Positions 34,071 to 45,577 of a stretch of 64,000 nucleotides of DNA are shown here, piece by piece; positions within the stretch are counted from its first letter, which is position 1; every line of letters starts with the position of its first letter. The notes beneath the pieces were generated by a model, which worked only from the letters and a program-made list of their open reading frames with translations, ran no database searches and was not told the origin of the DNA. The DNA is from Narthecium ossifragum (taxonomy: Eukaryota; Streptophyta; Magnoliopsida; Dioscoreales; Nartheciaceae), in NCBI GenBank assembly GCA_963920575.1, contig OY986973.1, positions 16,044,062 through 16,108,061 of the forward strand, given 5' to 3'. Both the position numbers and the translations under genes were made by a program.

Positions 34071-36373
34071 TGTGAGGACCCGTCCCTCTACTCCTGTGGC
34101 TCGTCGTGGACCGCAAGGGCAATTTGGTAAATTGCACCTTGTCGGCTTGTTTCACACCCGCGTGTGCACACACTGACCGTGTTTGTGGTAATGTTTGGTT
34201 AGAACGGTTAGTGGGACCCGGGATCAAAAGATCCGGACTTAGGCTTGAGTTCTTGCCTAAGTTTAGCTTTCAGCACAAAAAGGATCGATCCTCTCTAGCT
34301 AAGAGATCGATCCTCTTCGTGCCAGAAAGTCAAGTGAGATCGTCATGAAGGATCGATCGATCATTCATAAGTCGGTTCGTTTGCCTATAAAGCAGACGAG
34401 ATCTTCTTCCTTGAATCCCTTTTGAAATCCGGCGATTTAAGCTCAGATCTCGCGATTTTTGAAGGCATCTGAGGACGATCCAATGCCTAGCTGCTTGGAT
34501 CTAAGCTGCTTTTGCTCCGGTAGGGATTCCTACCTACATTCTTTTCGGGGTTTTGAGTTTTTCCGGTATGATTTGTTTTTAATGCTTAGATCTCTCTATA
34601 TACATGTTTATCTCTCGTGTTTTAACCGGTTTTGGACTCGTGGGATCTTGATCTATCAGATCCCAGAGTTTCGTGATGTTTGGATGTCTCTTCCGGCGGT
34701 TTTTCTCGCCGGAAGGATGCCGGAGAACCCATCGGGATCGATCCTTCTTGAGGGAGGATCGATCTCTCTGGGTTGGTCATGCTACGCCCGATGAAGGATC
34801 GATCTCCTGCTTGGAGAAGATCGATCCTTGTCCTTGGGTAGCATGGCTACCCTTCGTCGCGAAGAAGATCGATCTCCCTGGAAGGAAGGATCGATCTTTC
34901 TTGGTGCGACACGAAGGGCGCCCTCTGTCTCAAGGAAGATCGATCTTCCTGGGAGGAAGGATCGATCTCCTTTGTCTCGACAGTGAGGGAAGCTCACTGT
35001 TACTTAAAAGATCGATCCTTTCGTTTGGAAGGATCGATCCTTCAGTAGCAGAGAGGGATTTTCATGGTTTTTGCCCGCGGGGCTTGGTATGTTGGTTTTT
35101 CTTATCGCTTTATACCTGGTATATACGTTTAAGCATGTTAGCCCTATAATAGGGCAATGGTGAACCGGGGAAGTGATGACTCCCGGGATGTTTAGAATAA
35201 ACGGGCGAGTAGCCCTACAGCTTTCCTTAGCCTTGCATGCCGGCGTGCGCCGAGGGCGTTATCTGTTATATATGTGAGCTGTTGTTTGCGGGGCTGCTTC
35301 CCGGTGCAGGTGTTGTGGTGGACTGCTGGCAGTTGGTGGTGGTACCACTGCAGCAGCTCCCTAGACCTTATTTATCTGTTCACCACCCCCGGCCGGCAGG
35401 TTGCCGTGCCCAGACCTTGCTTTTGATATATCATCACATTCTGTTGCATGTCTATCTGTATTATCATGTGCATGTTCATACATGCATTGTGTTGTGCACT
35501 AGTTGCATCTGTGTAGAGCGTTGCCAATCCGGGGTTTCGGGTAGCCCGGATCTAGCTCTAGGACCGTTGCGGGTAGCTTGGTCCAGGATCCGATTTGTAG
35601 TATTCAGTCGTTTCGATGATAGGGTTAGTTTGACCTGAATACTTTGTTGTTTGATGTTTAGAGGTCGTGTCAGCCTCGAGCCAGATGTGGTGGGTGCAAC
35701 CGGTGTCAGTTCTTGTTCTTGAGGGCCTCGGAGGGGTCCAGCCCAGGCAGTGTCCGTTCCTGCCCGCAGTGGCTACCAGTGTGGGCCCAGTTCGTTAGGG
35801 TGACCACAGCTGGAACCCTGCAGCACTAGGTATATCCAAGGTGGACCCAGTTCATGAGGGTGACCATGGTTGGGTATACCTAGGGACACCGGCAAAGGGT
35901 TATGGGGCCCTTGCTGCACACCCAAGTCTTGCTCGAGGGCGACACTGTTGTGTTCCCTCCCTTGTGAGTGTCGTAGTGTAGTGTCCCTGCTGAGCTTAGT
36001 GCTCACTCTTACCCGGGCTGCATTTTGCAGGTACTCGCGCTAGCTCTTCTTCGGTCGCCCCTACCGGGCCGGTGTTTGGAGACGTGGCGGCGTCTGGCGG
36101 TGCTTGAGAGGTGGTGATCGTGCAGTCTTACCTTTTTGTATAGATAGTCTCCTACGGGAGTGATAAATGTATAATTTCCCTGTTTTGAGGTTTTGTAATA
36201 TTATATCAGTGTTCCTGTCTTTGAGTTTATAATTCGTATTAATACAGGATGATTATGATTTGTTAGGGTAACCACTACGATTAGAGGGAAACCTCGCCAA
36301 AATTTCCGCAGTAGGTTAGGTTCCGCTTCGCGTCGCCCAGCCCGGTTGGGCCTACGCGGGTCGGGGCGCGACA
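34071..36373 (+). mobile_element. Solo LTR (Tekay-like family) inside RT
   Basis: This 2303-bp unit runs TGTGAGGACCCG to GGGCGCGACA. It is flanked by perfect CTATG duplications at 34066-34070 and 36374-36378. It splits the RT frame of the minus-strand Tekay element a few codons after the VDDILVYS catalytic region. It contains GATCGATC sites at 34282-34360, a TATA box (CTATAAAGC, 34385-34393), and a second GATCGATC array downstream at 34737-35045. Confidence 0.95.
34737..35045 (+). repeat. Five GATCGATC dyads in transcribed LTR
   Basis: Ten GATCGATC copies form five pairs whose members are 21-22 bp apart. The inner flanks tend to be complementary (for example CTTC..GAAG), so each pair can fold as a hairpin with an arm of about 12 bp. 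The array lies about 350-660 bp downstream of the TATA box and so is probably transcribed. Confidence 0.65.
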
Positions 36374-37455
36374 CTATGCCCCCTCAACAACTGCAACACT
36401 GTCCTCAGATGCTGCTCGTGCTCCTCCACGGTACGTGAGTAGACTAGTATGTCATCGACGAAAACCACCACGAACTGATCTAAGTACGGTCGGAAGACCC
36501 TCTGCATCAGATCCATGAACGCCGCCGGTGCGTTCGTCAAGCCGAACGGCATCACCGTGAACTCGTACAACCCGTACCTCGTACGGAAAGCCGTCTTCGG
36601 GATGTCGCAATCCCGAATCCGCAACTGGTGATAGCCGATACGGAGATCGATCTTCGAAAAGACCGAAGAGCCTCGGAGCTGATCGAACAAGTCATCGATC
36701 CTCGGCATCGGATACTTGTTCTTCACCGTCACCCTGTTCAGCTTCCTGTAATCAATGCAAAGACGAAGCGTACCGTCCTTCTTCTTTGCGAACAATACAG
36801 GAGCTGCCCAAGGTGACGTGCTGGCACGGATGAAACCTCTGATGATCAACCCGTCCCTCAGCTCCCTCTGCTCTGCTGGTGCCATCCTGAAAGCTGGCAG
36901 AGAGATCGGCCTGGTACCCGGTACAAGATCTATCTGGAAGTCTACTGCCCTGGAAGGAGGAAGGCCCGGTAGCTCGTCTGGGAAGACGTCAGCAAACTCA
37001 CAAACAACTGCAGGCAAACTGCTCTCTCGACTGCCCTCTGCAGCGAACAAGGAAAGGCGCGCCAGTAAAGCTGACATCTGGCCCTCGCGCCTGGGAAAGC
37101 AACCACACAAGAGGGAATCGGCCGACTGGCGATCCCCCAACAGAACGAAACGAGCGCCGTCAGGTGTCCAAGCAGCCACCCTACGACGGCCACAGTCGAT
37201 GACGGCTCGGTATGAAGTCAGCCAATCCATACCGAGAATCACGTCGAACCCGACCATGTCTAGCACCCGAAGATCTAGAAAGACACAGAGGCCCCTAACC
37301 TCCAACTCGCAAGAACGGCAGATCAGCTCAACACGAGCCCCTCCGCCGACGGGTGTGTCTAAGTGCAGTGTGACTCCAAGTGGCTCAGTCTCTAGCCCAA
37401 GCGATGCCACACAGTCGATAGCTACAAAGGAATGAGACGCCCCAGAATCTATCAA
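36374..37455 (-). pseudogene. Tekay protease and RT palm
   Basis: The aspartic protease motif [12 protein letters not shown] opens at 37455, followed by [13 protein letters not shown] follows with [54 protein letters not shown] and the catalytic FVDDILVYS. The frame is open until the solo LTR at 36373. The family-typical SG in IDLRSGYHQ is changed to IG here. Confidence 0.9.
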
Positions 37456-37554
37456 AACATCTACAAATGAACTGAAAAGCTGGAAGGTACCTCTGAGAAC
37501 AGGAGGGTCAACTGGAGCTGGTGGAAGTGCTAGAGCATGCTGGGGTGGCGGGTA

Positions 37555-38481
37555 CTAGTAAGGCTGAAAAGGTGGCTGAACAAAGTCTGGGTACTCACGG
37601 TCTGGAAGTGGGTACACTCCCCCTCTGGATCCGCCTCGACCTCCGTCGCGACCTCTGCCTCTCCCGGCTCCTGGCGTCCGCCAACCTCCGCCTGCTCCGC
37701 CACGAGCGAACTGTGCCCTCAACGTCGTACAGTCTCGGCGAAAGTGCCCGGTCTGCCGGCACTCGAAGCACACAGGAAGACCAAGCGCTAGCTGCTGGCT
37801 CTGGCCTCCTCCGGACGTCTGCCGCTGAGGCCCTGCCGGAAGAAGTGGCTGGCCTCCTTGCCTGGACTGCTGCTGGTGCTGAGGTGGGTAACGCTGGTAC
37901 GGCTACTGGCGTCGTGGGTACCTCTGCTGCCTCCACGAACCTCCTCTGCCCTGAGCTGCTCTCTGTGGCTGTCCTCCGCCACTGGTGCTCGCAGACGACG
38001 CAGGCTGGACTGCCTTGAGCCCTGGCTCCTGCAACTAAGCCTCAACTGCCAAGGCACAGTCCAGCACCTCTGCGTACGTGCTAGTGCGCTGAGCCGCGAT
38101 CAGCCGCCTGAGCTCGGGCCTAAGCCCCCACTAGAATTGCTCAGCTTTGGCAAGAGGGTCCGCCGACACCGCACCGGCGAATCTGGCAAGTCTGGTGAAC
38201 CTAGCAGCGTACTGCACTATCGACTGAGTACCCTGAGAAAGGGTCTGGTACTCACGGACAAGGGCCGAGCGCGCACTGCGGGGAAAGTATGCTCCGAGAA
38301 ACGAAGAACGAAACACGGCCCACGATGGGTCACTCCCGTCCCTGGCGGCCTGGAAAGAGCGCCACCAGTCCAAAGCGTCCCCGTCGAGCTGGAACGCGGC
38401 AAGTCTGACCCGAACTCGGTCATCCTGGACGAACAGAGTGTCAAGGACGCGACTGACTCCCTCCAGCCAGTCGTCCGCTAC
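37555..38481 (-). pseudogene. Tekay gag, C-terminal part with zinc knuckle
   Basis: Capsid-like sequence DDWLEGVSRVLDTLF, LDGDALDWWRSF and AVFRSSFLGAYFPRSAR precedes a Gly/Arg-rich stretch and a CCHC knuckle (CFECRQTGHFRRDC, about 37735-37776). Several frameshifts and a stop near 38135 break it. It joins in frame with 40106-40290 once the solo LTR and one GCTAC are ignored. Confidence 0.8.
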
Positions 38482-40105
38482 TGACACGCCTTGAAAAGTG
38501 TCGTTACCTTAACAAGGACGCCAAAATTACAAATTTATAATCAAACTACTAACTAACTACTTTATGGGTAGATAGTAATGAGTCCGAGTCGAATCCACAG
38601 GGAACTAATGGTTTAAGTCGTATACTAGGTATAATTCTTAACAAAGAGTTGGAAAAAAGATAATCTTTTGGGTTTTTATCTAGAACTAAACAAATACGAA
38701 AAGAGTACTAGTAGATAAGATAATCCCAAGGAACTCTAATCAATAATAAAGAACTTACTAGGTATTCCTAAGATAAGAGCAGATAAATCAACTTAGATGA
38801 TTTCATATAGTCGATAGGTGAATGGCTAGAATTCCTACCGCTCAACGAAGACGTCGGGGATAATATCAAGAATGGATATTGGTAAATAATCAAGATGGTT
38901 CTAGCACCTTGAGATCGCCTACTATAATGTATCAAGGATTAGAGTTAACCTAGTGGTTCTGGCACTAGCATTGTGGTTCTAGCACATACGAAATCCCTAA
39001 TCTCGAATAATGATGAATAACGGATTAAGAAGCGATCATAATGGTTCTAACATTATGTGTAATGGTCCTAGCATTACAAGGCTCTTAATCTCGAGAAGGA
39101 AATCCTCACATCCATGGTCCTAGCACGGATGTTTGATGAGAATCTCTAATCTCAAGCCCTAACATGCACAAGACCTAAATCTAGGGCATATAGGAACAAA
39201 TCATTCATCTAACATATAATAATAATCACCCCAATAGATAAGAACATAAAAACAATCCATTCAATCATCAAACGTATGATTTACAACTCATAATCTATAG
39301 AAAACCCTAATAAATAACTTTACTACATCATAGAATTCCTAGGCTAGGGTTTAGGTACTCATCTTAAGAAGAGGACACCTTGATGAAGGTTGTTGAAGCC
39401 ATCCATCCATGGATATTCTCCCAAAGATCTAACCCTAACCCTAATTTATTTGAGAAGAAAGAATGAAGAAAAAGGGGGGAGAAAGCTGCAAAAAACGTCT
39501 AAAGGAACCCCAAATTCGGCCCTGGAAGGCTGCCAAAACGCCCCCAAAGAAGGCTATTTATAGCCTAAGACAAACCCTAACTCGGATTAGTCAATTTCCT
39601 TCTATTTTTCCCGCAGCGCCCAAGGAGATCGATCTCCTTTGGGTTGAGATCGATCTTCTTCACTTCGAGAACTTCAAAAACTGGAATTTGCCCGACCCAG
39701 ATCGATCTGCATGGGAAGCAGATCGATCTGGTTTTCCGTAACTGCTTCTTCTGCACCTCTGTACTAGAAATGGCATATCTTCCTCTAGGAAACTCCAAAT
39801 CACGAACCGTAAAAAGTTCTGGAATCTAGACTTCAAGAGCTTTCCAACTATATATAGTACATCATCTGGTTCGTCCTGAGCAGGTACAGTTTTGATGTCA
39901 AAGATGGTTCATCTTTGCTCCTTTGCTCTTTTGCTCTTTTGCTCCTAGCAGGTTCTTTATTTGCTCGTTTTAGCACCAAACTTGATCTAATCTTCGTTGA
40001 GGGTCCTTAAGCCTGAAATGGAAAAAATACAATCAAAATAGCATTGCTCGGAGACTAACGAGACCTAGTTAAAAGGGTGATTTGTGCACTTTTCACGTCT
40101 TATCA
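38482..40105 (-). mobile_element. Athila-type solo LTR inside Tekay gag
   Basis: A 1624-bp unit with plus-strand ends TGACACGCCTTGAAAAGTG and CACGTCTTATCA is flanked by perfect GCTAC duplications (38477-38481 and 40106-40110). A TATA box (minus) lies at about 39554-39563. Two GATCGATC pairs lie at 39627-39730, 64 bp upstream of it. The outer part resembles the Athila LTR at 24681, while 39770-39890 resembles the LTRs of the 9682-16256 element. Confidence 0.95.
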
Positions 40106-40573
40106 GCTACCGCTGGGTCGCCTCCAGTACCGCTGAACCTAGGAGGGTTCAGCCTCTGGAAGTCGACCACCGCTGTCGCAACAGCACGCTGGTCGAGTGG
40201 AGGAGAGACCTCCTCGGCGATGAACGAAGCATCGTCCTCCACCACGACCTCAATCCTCGGCTCTGGCTCTCGTACAGGTACACGGGGCACGGCTGCGTTG
40301 GCCCCCTAAGGCCCGTCGGGCAGCGCGCTGGTCGCACGCGGTACCCTGACCCAACACTGGACAGCTAGCACGGCTCCCTAGCATCTGCACGTTTATCAGA
40401 GACGACAAGTGTCCACCCGTAAGAAAACAAAACATAGCAGCAATCAATAAAATAAAAGCATAACACACATGAGCATAGTCAAGCACACAGGGATGCTCTA
40501 CTCCTAGAACTATCCCCAACCGCGCTCAAAACCTCAACCGCAAGGCTAATCCTATCCCTGGGACCTACAGCCT
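40106..40573 (-). pseudogene. Tekay gag N-terminus
   Basis: Minus-strand sequence RLNPPRFSGTGGDPAVAD joins the capsid part across the solo LTR. Upstream the frame contains EPEPRIEVVVEDDASFIAEE and is shifted near 40300, so the start codon is not secure. It begins shortly after the primer site at 40574-40585. Confidence 0.6.
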
Positions 40574-40585
40574 GCTCTGATACCA
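40574..40585 (-). other. Primer-binding site, initiator tRNA-Met
   Basis: The minus strand reads TGGTATCAGAGC, an exact match to the 12-base plant initiator-Met site, three bases inside the LTR end at 40589. Confidence 0.95.
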
Positions 40586-40588
40586 AGT

Positions 40589-40818
40589 TGTCACACCCCG
40601 ACCCAGAAAACCCATCCAAGACGGGGCGTGAGGGTCCTATCACTATTCAACTTCAATCGGCACGATACAAAACGGAAAAGACGGATAATTTAAACAAATG
40701 TATTCCAGAGGCGAACAGATATTCAATTGATATAACATCAAGTTGTACAGTTACAAAATTCCATTCTATACTCCCAAGGTAAAGATATAATACAAATCCC
40801 AAAAGTCCTCAAAAGTTT

Positions 40819-40851
<33 letters not shown>

Positions 40852-42928
40852 CAAAATGTACAACAGGTAATCCTCTAGCAACCTCAAGCGCCTCTAGATG
40901 TACTCGCGCCGCCAAAGGCCGATCCTGCCGGCTCCACTGAAGAAGAACTGCCGCCTGCACCTGCAAACGCAGCCCGGGTAGGAGTGAGCGATAAGCTCAG
41001 TAGGGTTCTACTCTACGGCACATTGAAGAGAGGAAAACAACAACAGTGTTGTCTCCCAGCTCAAGTCTAACGGATGCCACGGGTCCCACAACCCTGTCGA
41101 TGTCCCAAGGGCTCTTGCCATGAAACCTTTCTCCTGAACATGTTACCAGGAGGCCACGAAACAGTAACATGCAGGATCACCCTTACCCAAGCAGGAGAAC
41201 CATGCATTGGGGAAACCACGTCGGGAACGCATCGACATCCATCCTTAGCACTTGGCTTTGGAAGACAACACGACCTCTAAACCTCAAACACTGATCAGAG
41301 TCAACTATCACCAATCCTCAATAACAAGAGATTCAAATGATACAAGATCACACCCTATTCCTGACTACCCAGCCATAGCTAGTTAATGGCTACATGTCAC
41401 ATCAGCAGTTATGAGTTCCACAGATATACAATAGCCCTCGGCACTCGCCGGCAAGAGGCTAAGGTTTCACAATTCCTCATTAACTAGCACTCATAGCTAG
41501 TTAATGGCTAAGCACACCATTTAGCAATTAACTACATCCAAACATGTATTAATGCAATCAAAACCATAGGATTTCTCAAAAAGGAAAGTATACTCAAATC
41601 GATCCTCAAAACCGATGGAAATCCTTTGAAAACCCCATAAAATCCACACACATACATCCCAACACGTCTAGATATTAATCACCAATCAAATCCATCCAAG
41701 AAAAGCCAAAAAACCAAGTACAAGGGGGTCACAGACGATGTCACGGTCGATCCGGGGATCGACCGTGAGACCACGGACGATGTCACGGACGATGTCACGG
41801 TCGATGCCACGGTCGACCGTGAGGCCAAAACGGGGAAAACACATGGGCGACGGTCGACCGGCCCATCGACCGTGGGAAGCCCAAAACGAGACAGAGCCTC
41901 ACGGTCGATGTGACGGTCGATCCGCCGGTCGACCGTGAGGCGGGATGAAAAAGGGAGGAAGCCCACGGTCGATCGGTCCATCGACCGTGGGAGGCCAAAA
42001 TCCCGACAGAGCTTGACGGACAATACGACGGTCGATCCGACGGTCGACCGCCAGGCCCAGAAAGAGTAAAACAACACTTGACGGTCGATGCACCGATCGA
42101 CCGTCGAGCCCTTGTCACAGTTCATCAGAACAGTGCCGAAAATCCATTTATTTGGATTTCAAGGATCAAATCAAGTTGGAACAAGATGAAATTTCGTAAG
42201 CAAGTGTATTTAACAATGGGAAAGCTAATGGAATTAAGAAATCCAGTTTTTGACGGTTAAATCTCCTATCTAGGTCCAAATGGACAAAAACGACAAAACG
42301 GCAATAATACGAAAACTAACCGTTAGAATACTGAATTCGCAATGTAGGAATACCGGAAATGAACAACATCACATGTACAAAGAGCTACAAAGCATTCCAA
42401 CAAGTATTCCTACAGCGAAAGAGCAATAATCATATCCTAGGAGAACCCGATCCAAGGATCGAGGTAGAAACACCTACTTGAGCAAGTAGGGTAGCTCCTC
42501 CACGCGTCCAGCCGGTCAAGCCGCCAAGATCCGCGCTCCGAAGCCCAAGTCTCCAAACCCTAGCTCAGCCGAAGGAGAGAGAAGGGAAGAAAACGACTGG
42601 AGAAGGAGAGAGGGAAAGAGAAGAAAGGGACAGGGCTTATATAGAAACTCTGGATCTATCTCAGCCGTCCGATTCGATCTTTCCCGATCGAGCTCCGATC
42701 CTCCGATCGGACGCACCCTAGATATTCTAATCAAACACATACATCAATCCAAGGTGGTGTGTGGAACGCGGGTGTGAAACCGACCACCAGAGGGCATATT
42801 TACCAAAATGCCCCCGGGGTCCAAACCGCCACACGATTGCCCGATCGTGCCCGACGCGGAACCAAACCAACAGGAAACCGGCTCTCGACCCACGCGGTCG
42901 AGCCAGGTCAGAGGGACGGGCCCTCACA
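40589..42928 (-). mobile_element. 5' LTR of the Tekay-like element
   Basis: It is 2340 bp and matches 29325-31768 closely. Differences include a longer (TA)n run at 40823-40852, about 130 bp replaced near 41373-41390, and 12-bp gains and losses within the CGGTCGA(T/C) array (41738-42110). A TATA box lies on the minus strand near 42635-42645. Confidence 0.92.
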
Positions 42929-44768
42929 TGGCCGGCCCCCTGTAGACGAGGGGCCTCCCCCGCGGGAACAAGGAGTCTTGCAGGCGACCATCGTTGATCT
43001 TCAACGACAGGTGGTTGCCCTCCAACTCCAGTTACAACATTAGGATCGAGATAGGACGCCCTCGCTGGCAGAGGAAGAGGAGTTGTCTTCGGATGAGTCC
43101 TCCTTTCAGAGCATGTACGCCGACCCACCCCCCTTTCGACGCCATGACCAGCGAGATCATGCCATGGATTACGGATTCAAGGTACACATACCTGAGTTTG
43201 CGGGAGGGTTGCAGCCAGAGATTTTCATGGGCTGGCTTCATCAAGTGGAACGTATCTTCGAGTTTCGGGAGGTTCCCGACGACATCAAGGTGATGTTGGT
43301 GTCTATCAAGTTGAAGGGCCGAGCTTCAGCATGGTGGGAACAACTGAAGAGGGTTCGTGAGAAGCAGCAGAAGGGCAAGATCCGAAATTGGGAGAAGATG
43401 AAGAAGAAGTTAAAGGAGCACTTCCTTCCGTTCGGATATACCTAATCCCTCTTCCAGAAACTACACACGCTTCGCCAAGGTACGCGATCTGTCGAAGAAT
43501 ATACTGAAGAATTCTATCAGTTGCTTGCCAGGAACGACCTGTCGGAGACAGAGGAGCAGACGATCGCTAAATACATCGGAGGGCTGCGACTATCACTCCA
43601 GGACGCGCTGAGCCTTCACGCGTTATGGACGGTGTCCGAGGCCTATCAGCGGGCGTTGACGGCGGAGAAACAACAAGCGCGTGCGCCTGCCATGGAACGG
43701 ACGCCACAACCACCTCAAGCACCGCTGAACCTGACCCCACCAGCGAAGCCGCTGGGTCCCCGGTCCGTTCCCCCAAATCCGGCCTCAGGATCCACCTTCA
43801 GGTGTTTCCGTTGTGGAGAAGTGGGCCACCACGCGTCGGACTGTAGCCTACCTGCCAGCCGACCAGGAAAGGCTATGCTCATTGAGGAAGAAGCGGAGGT
43901 GCATGCAGACCAAGCAGAGCCCGTATTCGATGACTATGGTGATGAAGGAGAGATTCTGTACGGCGATGGTCCTGCGACCCTGGTCGTGCGAAAGAGCTTC
44001 CTGTCGCCCAAGGAGGAGGACGATGACAACTGGATGCGGACCAAACTATTCCAAACAACGTGCACCATTGGTGGGCGGGTCTGTAAGCTGATCGTGGACA
44101 GTGGAAGCTGTGAGAACGTCATCGCGGATGAAGCGGTGGCCAAATTGCAACTGGCCACGGAGGCCCATCCAGTTCCGTACCGACTATCGTGGCTCAAGCG
44201 GGGCAGCGAGGTAAAAGTCAATAAACACTGCATGGTTTCTTTTTCTATTGGGTCCAGATATCAGGATAGCATATGGTGTGATGTGGTGACCATGGATGCT
44301 TGCCACCTGCTGCTGGGTCGTCCCTGGCAATATGATCGTGCTGTCGTCTACGATGGTCGGAAGAACACCTATACCTTACAGGTCAACGAGAAGCGGGTGA
44401 CTCTAGCGCCGAGACGGGAGGAGCTGCGGCCCAAGCCCAAGGAAGGTCGAACTCTGAATATGCTGTCATGGTCACACTCTCTGGAGGAGGCCTACCGAGT
44501 CCGGCGCCCAACCCAAGCCTACCTGCAGAGTTCTGATACTTTTAATGTGAGACGTCTGGGTACACACAGAGGGGTTCAGTGTGATCCAGACTCGAGGACG
44601 AGTCCTTTCCAACCAGGGGAGGATGATGCAGGACAAAACCCAGGCGATCCCGACCGTCGGTCGGGCATAACTTTTGATCCGGGTGTCCGATCGGGGCGTA
44701 TGACCAGTCGAAACGACCGGGTCGACGAGGCCGTCATTTATCATCGGAGATCTTTGATCTCTCCATGA
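42929..44768 (+). pseudogene. Gag-protease of the gag-only element
   Basis: One frame continues from 42930. It has a coiled-coil-like ATIVDLQRQVVALQLQLQ, TAG at 43041-43043, then gag capsid (VHIPEFAGGLQPEIFMGWLH, KGRASAWWEQL, HFLPFGYT). TAA follows at 43443-43445 where the family would have Gln, then a second gag part and a CCHC knuckle (CFRCGEVGHHASDC, about 43801-43842). A protease-like domain follows with LIVDSGSCENVIADEAVAKL and CHLLLGRPWQYD. The frame ends at 44768, inside the 3' LTR. No RT or integrase follows. Confidence 0.85.
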
Positions 44769-45133
44769 CTGCTCGTCAAAACGTCAAATTCCTTTTCCTT
44801 TGGTCCGAAAACTCAGTTTAAGTGAAAACTTTCCTTTTTAAGCAGTTTTATCGGTTTCTATTTTTGGCAAATTTCCTAGTTTGAGTAGGATTTCTTTTAT
44901 TATTGAATTCCGGGTTAATACTTGGATTAGGGTTTGAGTCCATGTTTGAGTTGGTCAGGTCTTTCCTTAATCCTATAAAAGGAGGCCTTAGGGTTTGTAA
45001 AGGTCAGTTTTGGATGAATAAGAAAATAGGGTTTTTGGTTTCTTCCTCTATAGAAATCTGGTTATCTCTCCCATAGAGAGTTTGGTTGTCTCTCCCATAA
45101 AGAGGTCCATCTTCCATGTTTTATCCTGCGCCA
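44624..45133 (+). mobile_element. 3' LTR of gag-only element
   Basis: 510 bp, TGATGCAGGAC to CCTGCGCCA. It is preceded by the purine tract AGGGGAGGA (44615-44623) and followed by the CAAAG duplication. Confidence 0.93.
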
Positions 45134-45138
45134 CAAAG

Positions 45139-45377
45139 AATGTCGATCTCCATGAATTATATGTATCTGTACTATTGGATTCTTCCTTCTTGCTTTAATT
45201 CAATACTATTTTTGCTTTGTCATTACCAGTTTTTTGTTTGAGTTTATGCATTTATTCTCTAATCTTTTCTAGGTAGTCAAAACCAAATTGCTCTGTGAGA
45301 GCTTCAAAGGCCATGATGCAGAATGGCACTCCAATTGGTGAAAAACTGAATGACTTGTCGACCATGGGAACAAAGGG
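45139..45377. other. Possible gene exon next to a gap
   Basis: 45139-45272 is T-rich like a plus-strand intron and ends TCTAATCTTTTCTAG, a good acceptor. The next 100 bases are open on both strands. The plus frame from 45277 gives SKPNCSVRASKAMMQNGTPI and on. The minus frame gives PFVPMVDKSFSFSPIGVPFC through YLEKIRE and a stop. I recognise neither. Base composition differs from the surrounding retroelements, so a single-copy gene is plausible. Confidence 0.35.
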
Positions 45378-45577
45378 NNNNNNNNNNNNNNNNNNNNNNN
45401 NNNNNNNNNNNNNNNNNNNNNNNNNNNNNNNNNNNNNNNNNNNNNNNNNNNNNNNNNNNNNNNNNNNNNNNNNNNNNNNNNNNNNNNNNNNNNNNNNNNN
45501 NNNNNNNNNNNNNNNNNNNNNNNNNNNNNNNNNNNNNNNNNNNNNNNNNNNNNNNNNNNNNNNNNNNNNNNNNNNNN
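45378..45577. other. Assembly gap of 200 N
   Basis: Exactly 200 N, the conventional size for a gap of unknown length. The true distance and content are unknown. Confidence 1.

Larger units (their letters stand above)
29325..42928 (-). mobile_element. Tekay/Del-like chromovirus, decayed
   Basis: On the minus strand: 5' LTR (40589-42928), initiator-Met primer site (40574-40585), gag with zinc knuckle, protease, RT, RNase H, integrase, chromodomain-like tail, and 3' LTR (29325-31768). Flanks are TGGAT (29320-29324) and TGGCC (42929-42933), a target duplication with two changes. Two solo LTRs with perfect duplications are inserted in RT and in gag. Without them it is about 9.7 kb. Stops, frameshifts and an integrase deletion make it inactive. 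Confidence 0.9.
28691..45133 (+). mobile_element. Gag-protease-only LTR element (TR-GAG-like)
   Basis: Two LTRs of 511 and 510 bp (28691-29201 and 44624-45133) are bounded by identical CAAAG duplications at 28686-28690 and 45134-45138. The interior has an initiator-Met-type primer site and one gag-protease reading frame. It has a purine tract (AGGGGAGGA) before the 3' LTR and no RT, RNase H or integrase. Without the nested Tekay element the whole unit is about 2.8 kb. This is the plan of terminal-repeat retrotransposons with only a gag domain, which must borrow polymerase and integrase. Confidence 0.93.

Noticed and set aside
40823..40852. (TA)n run as a regulatory site
   Set aside because: Simple microsatellite, also present but shorter in the paired LTR at 29558-29574; nothing more can be said.
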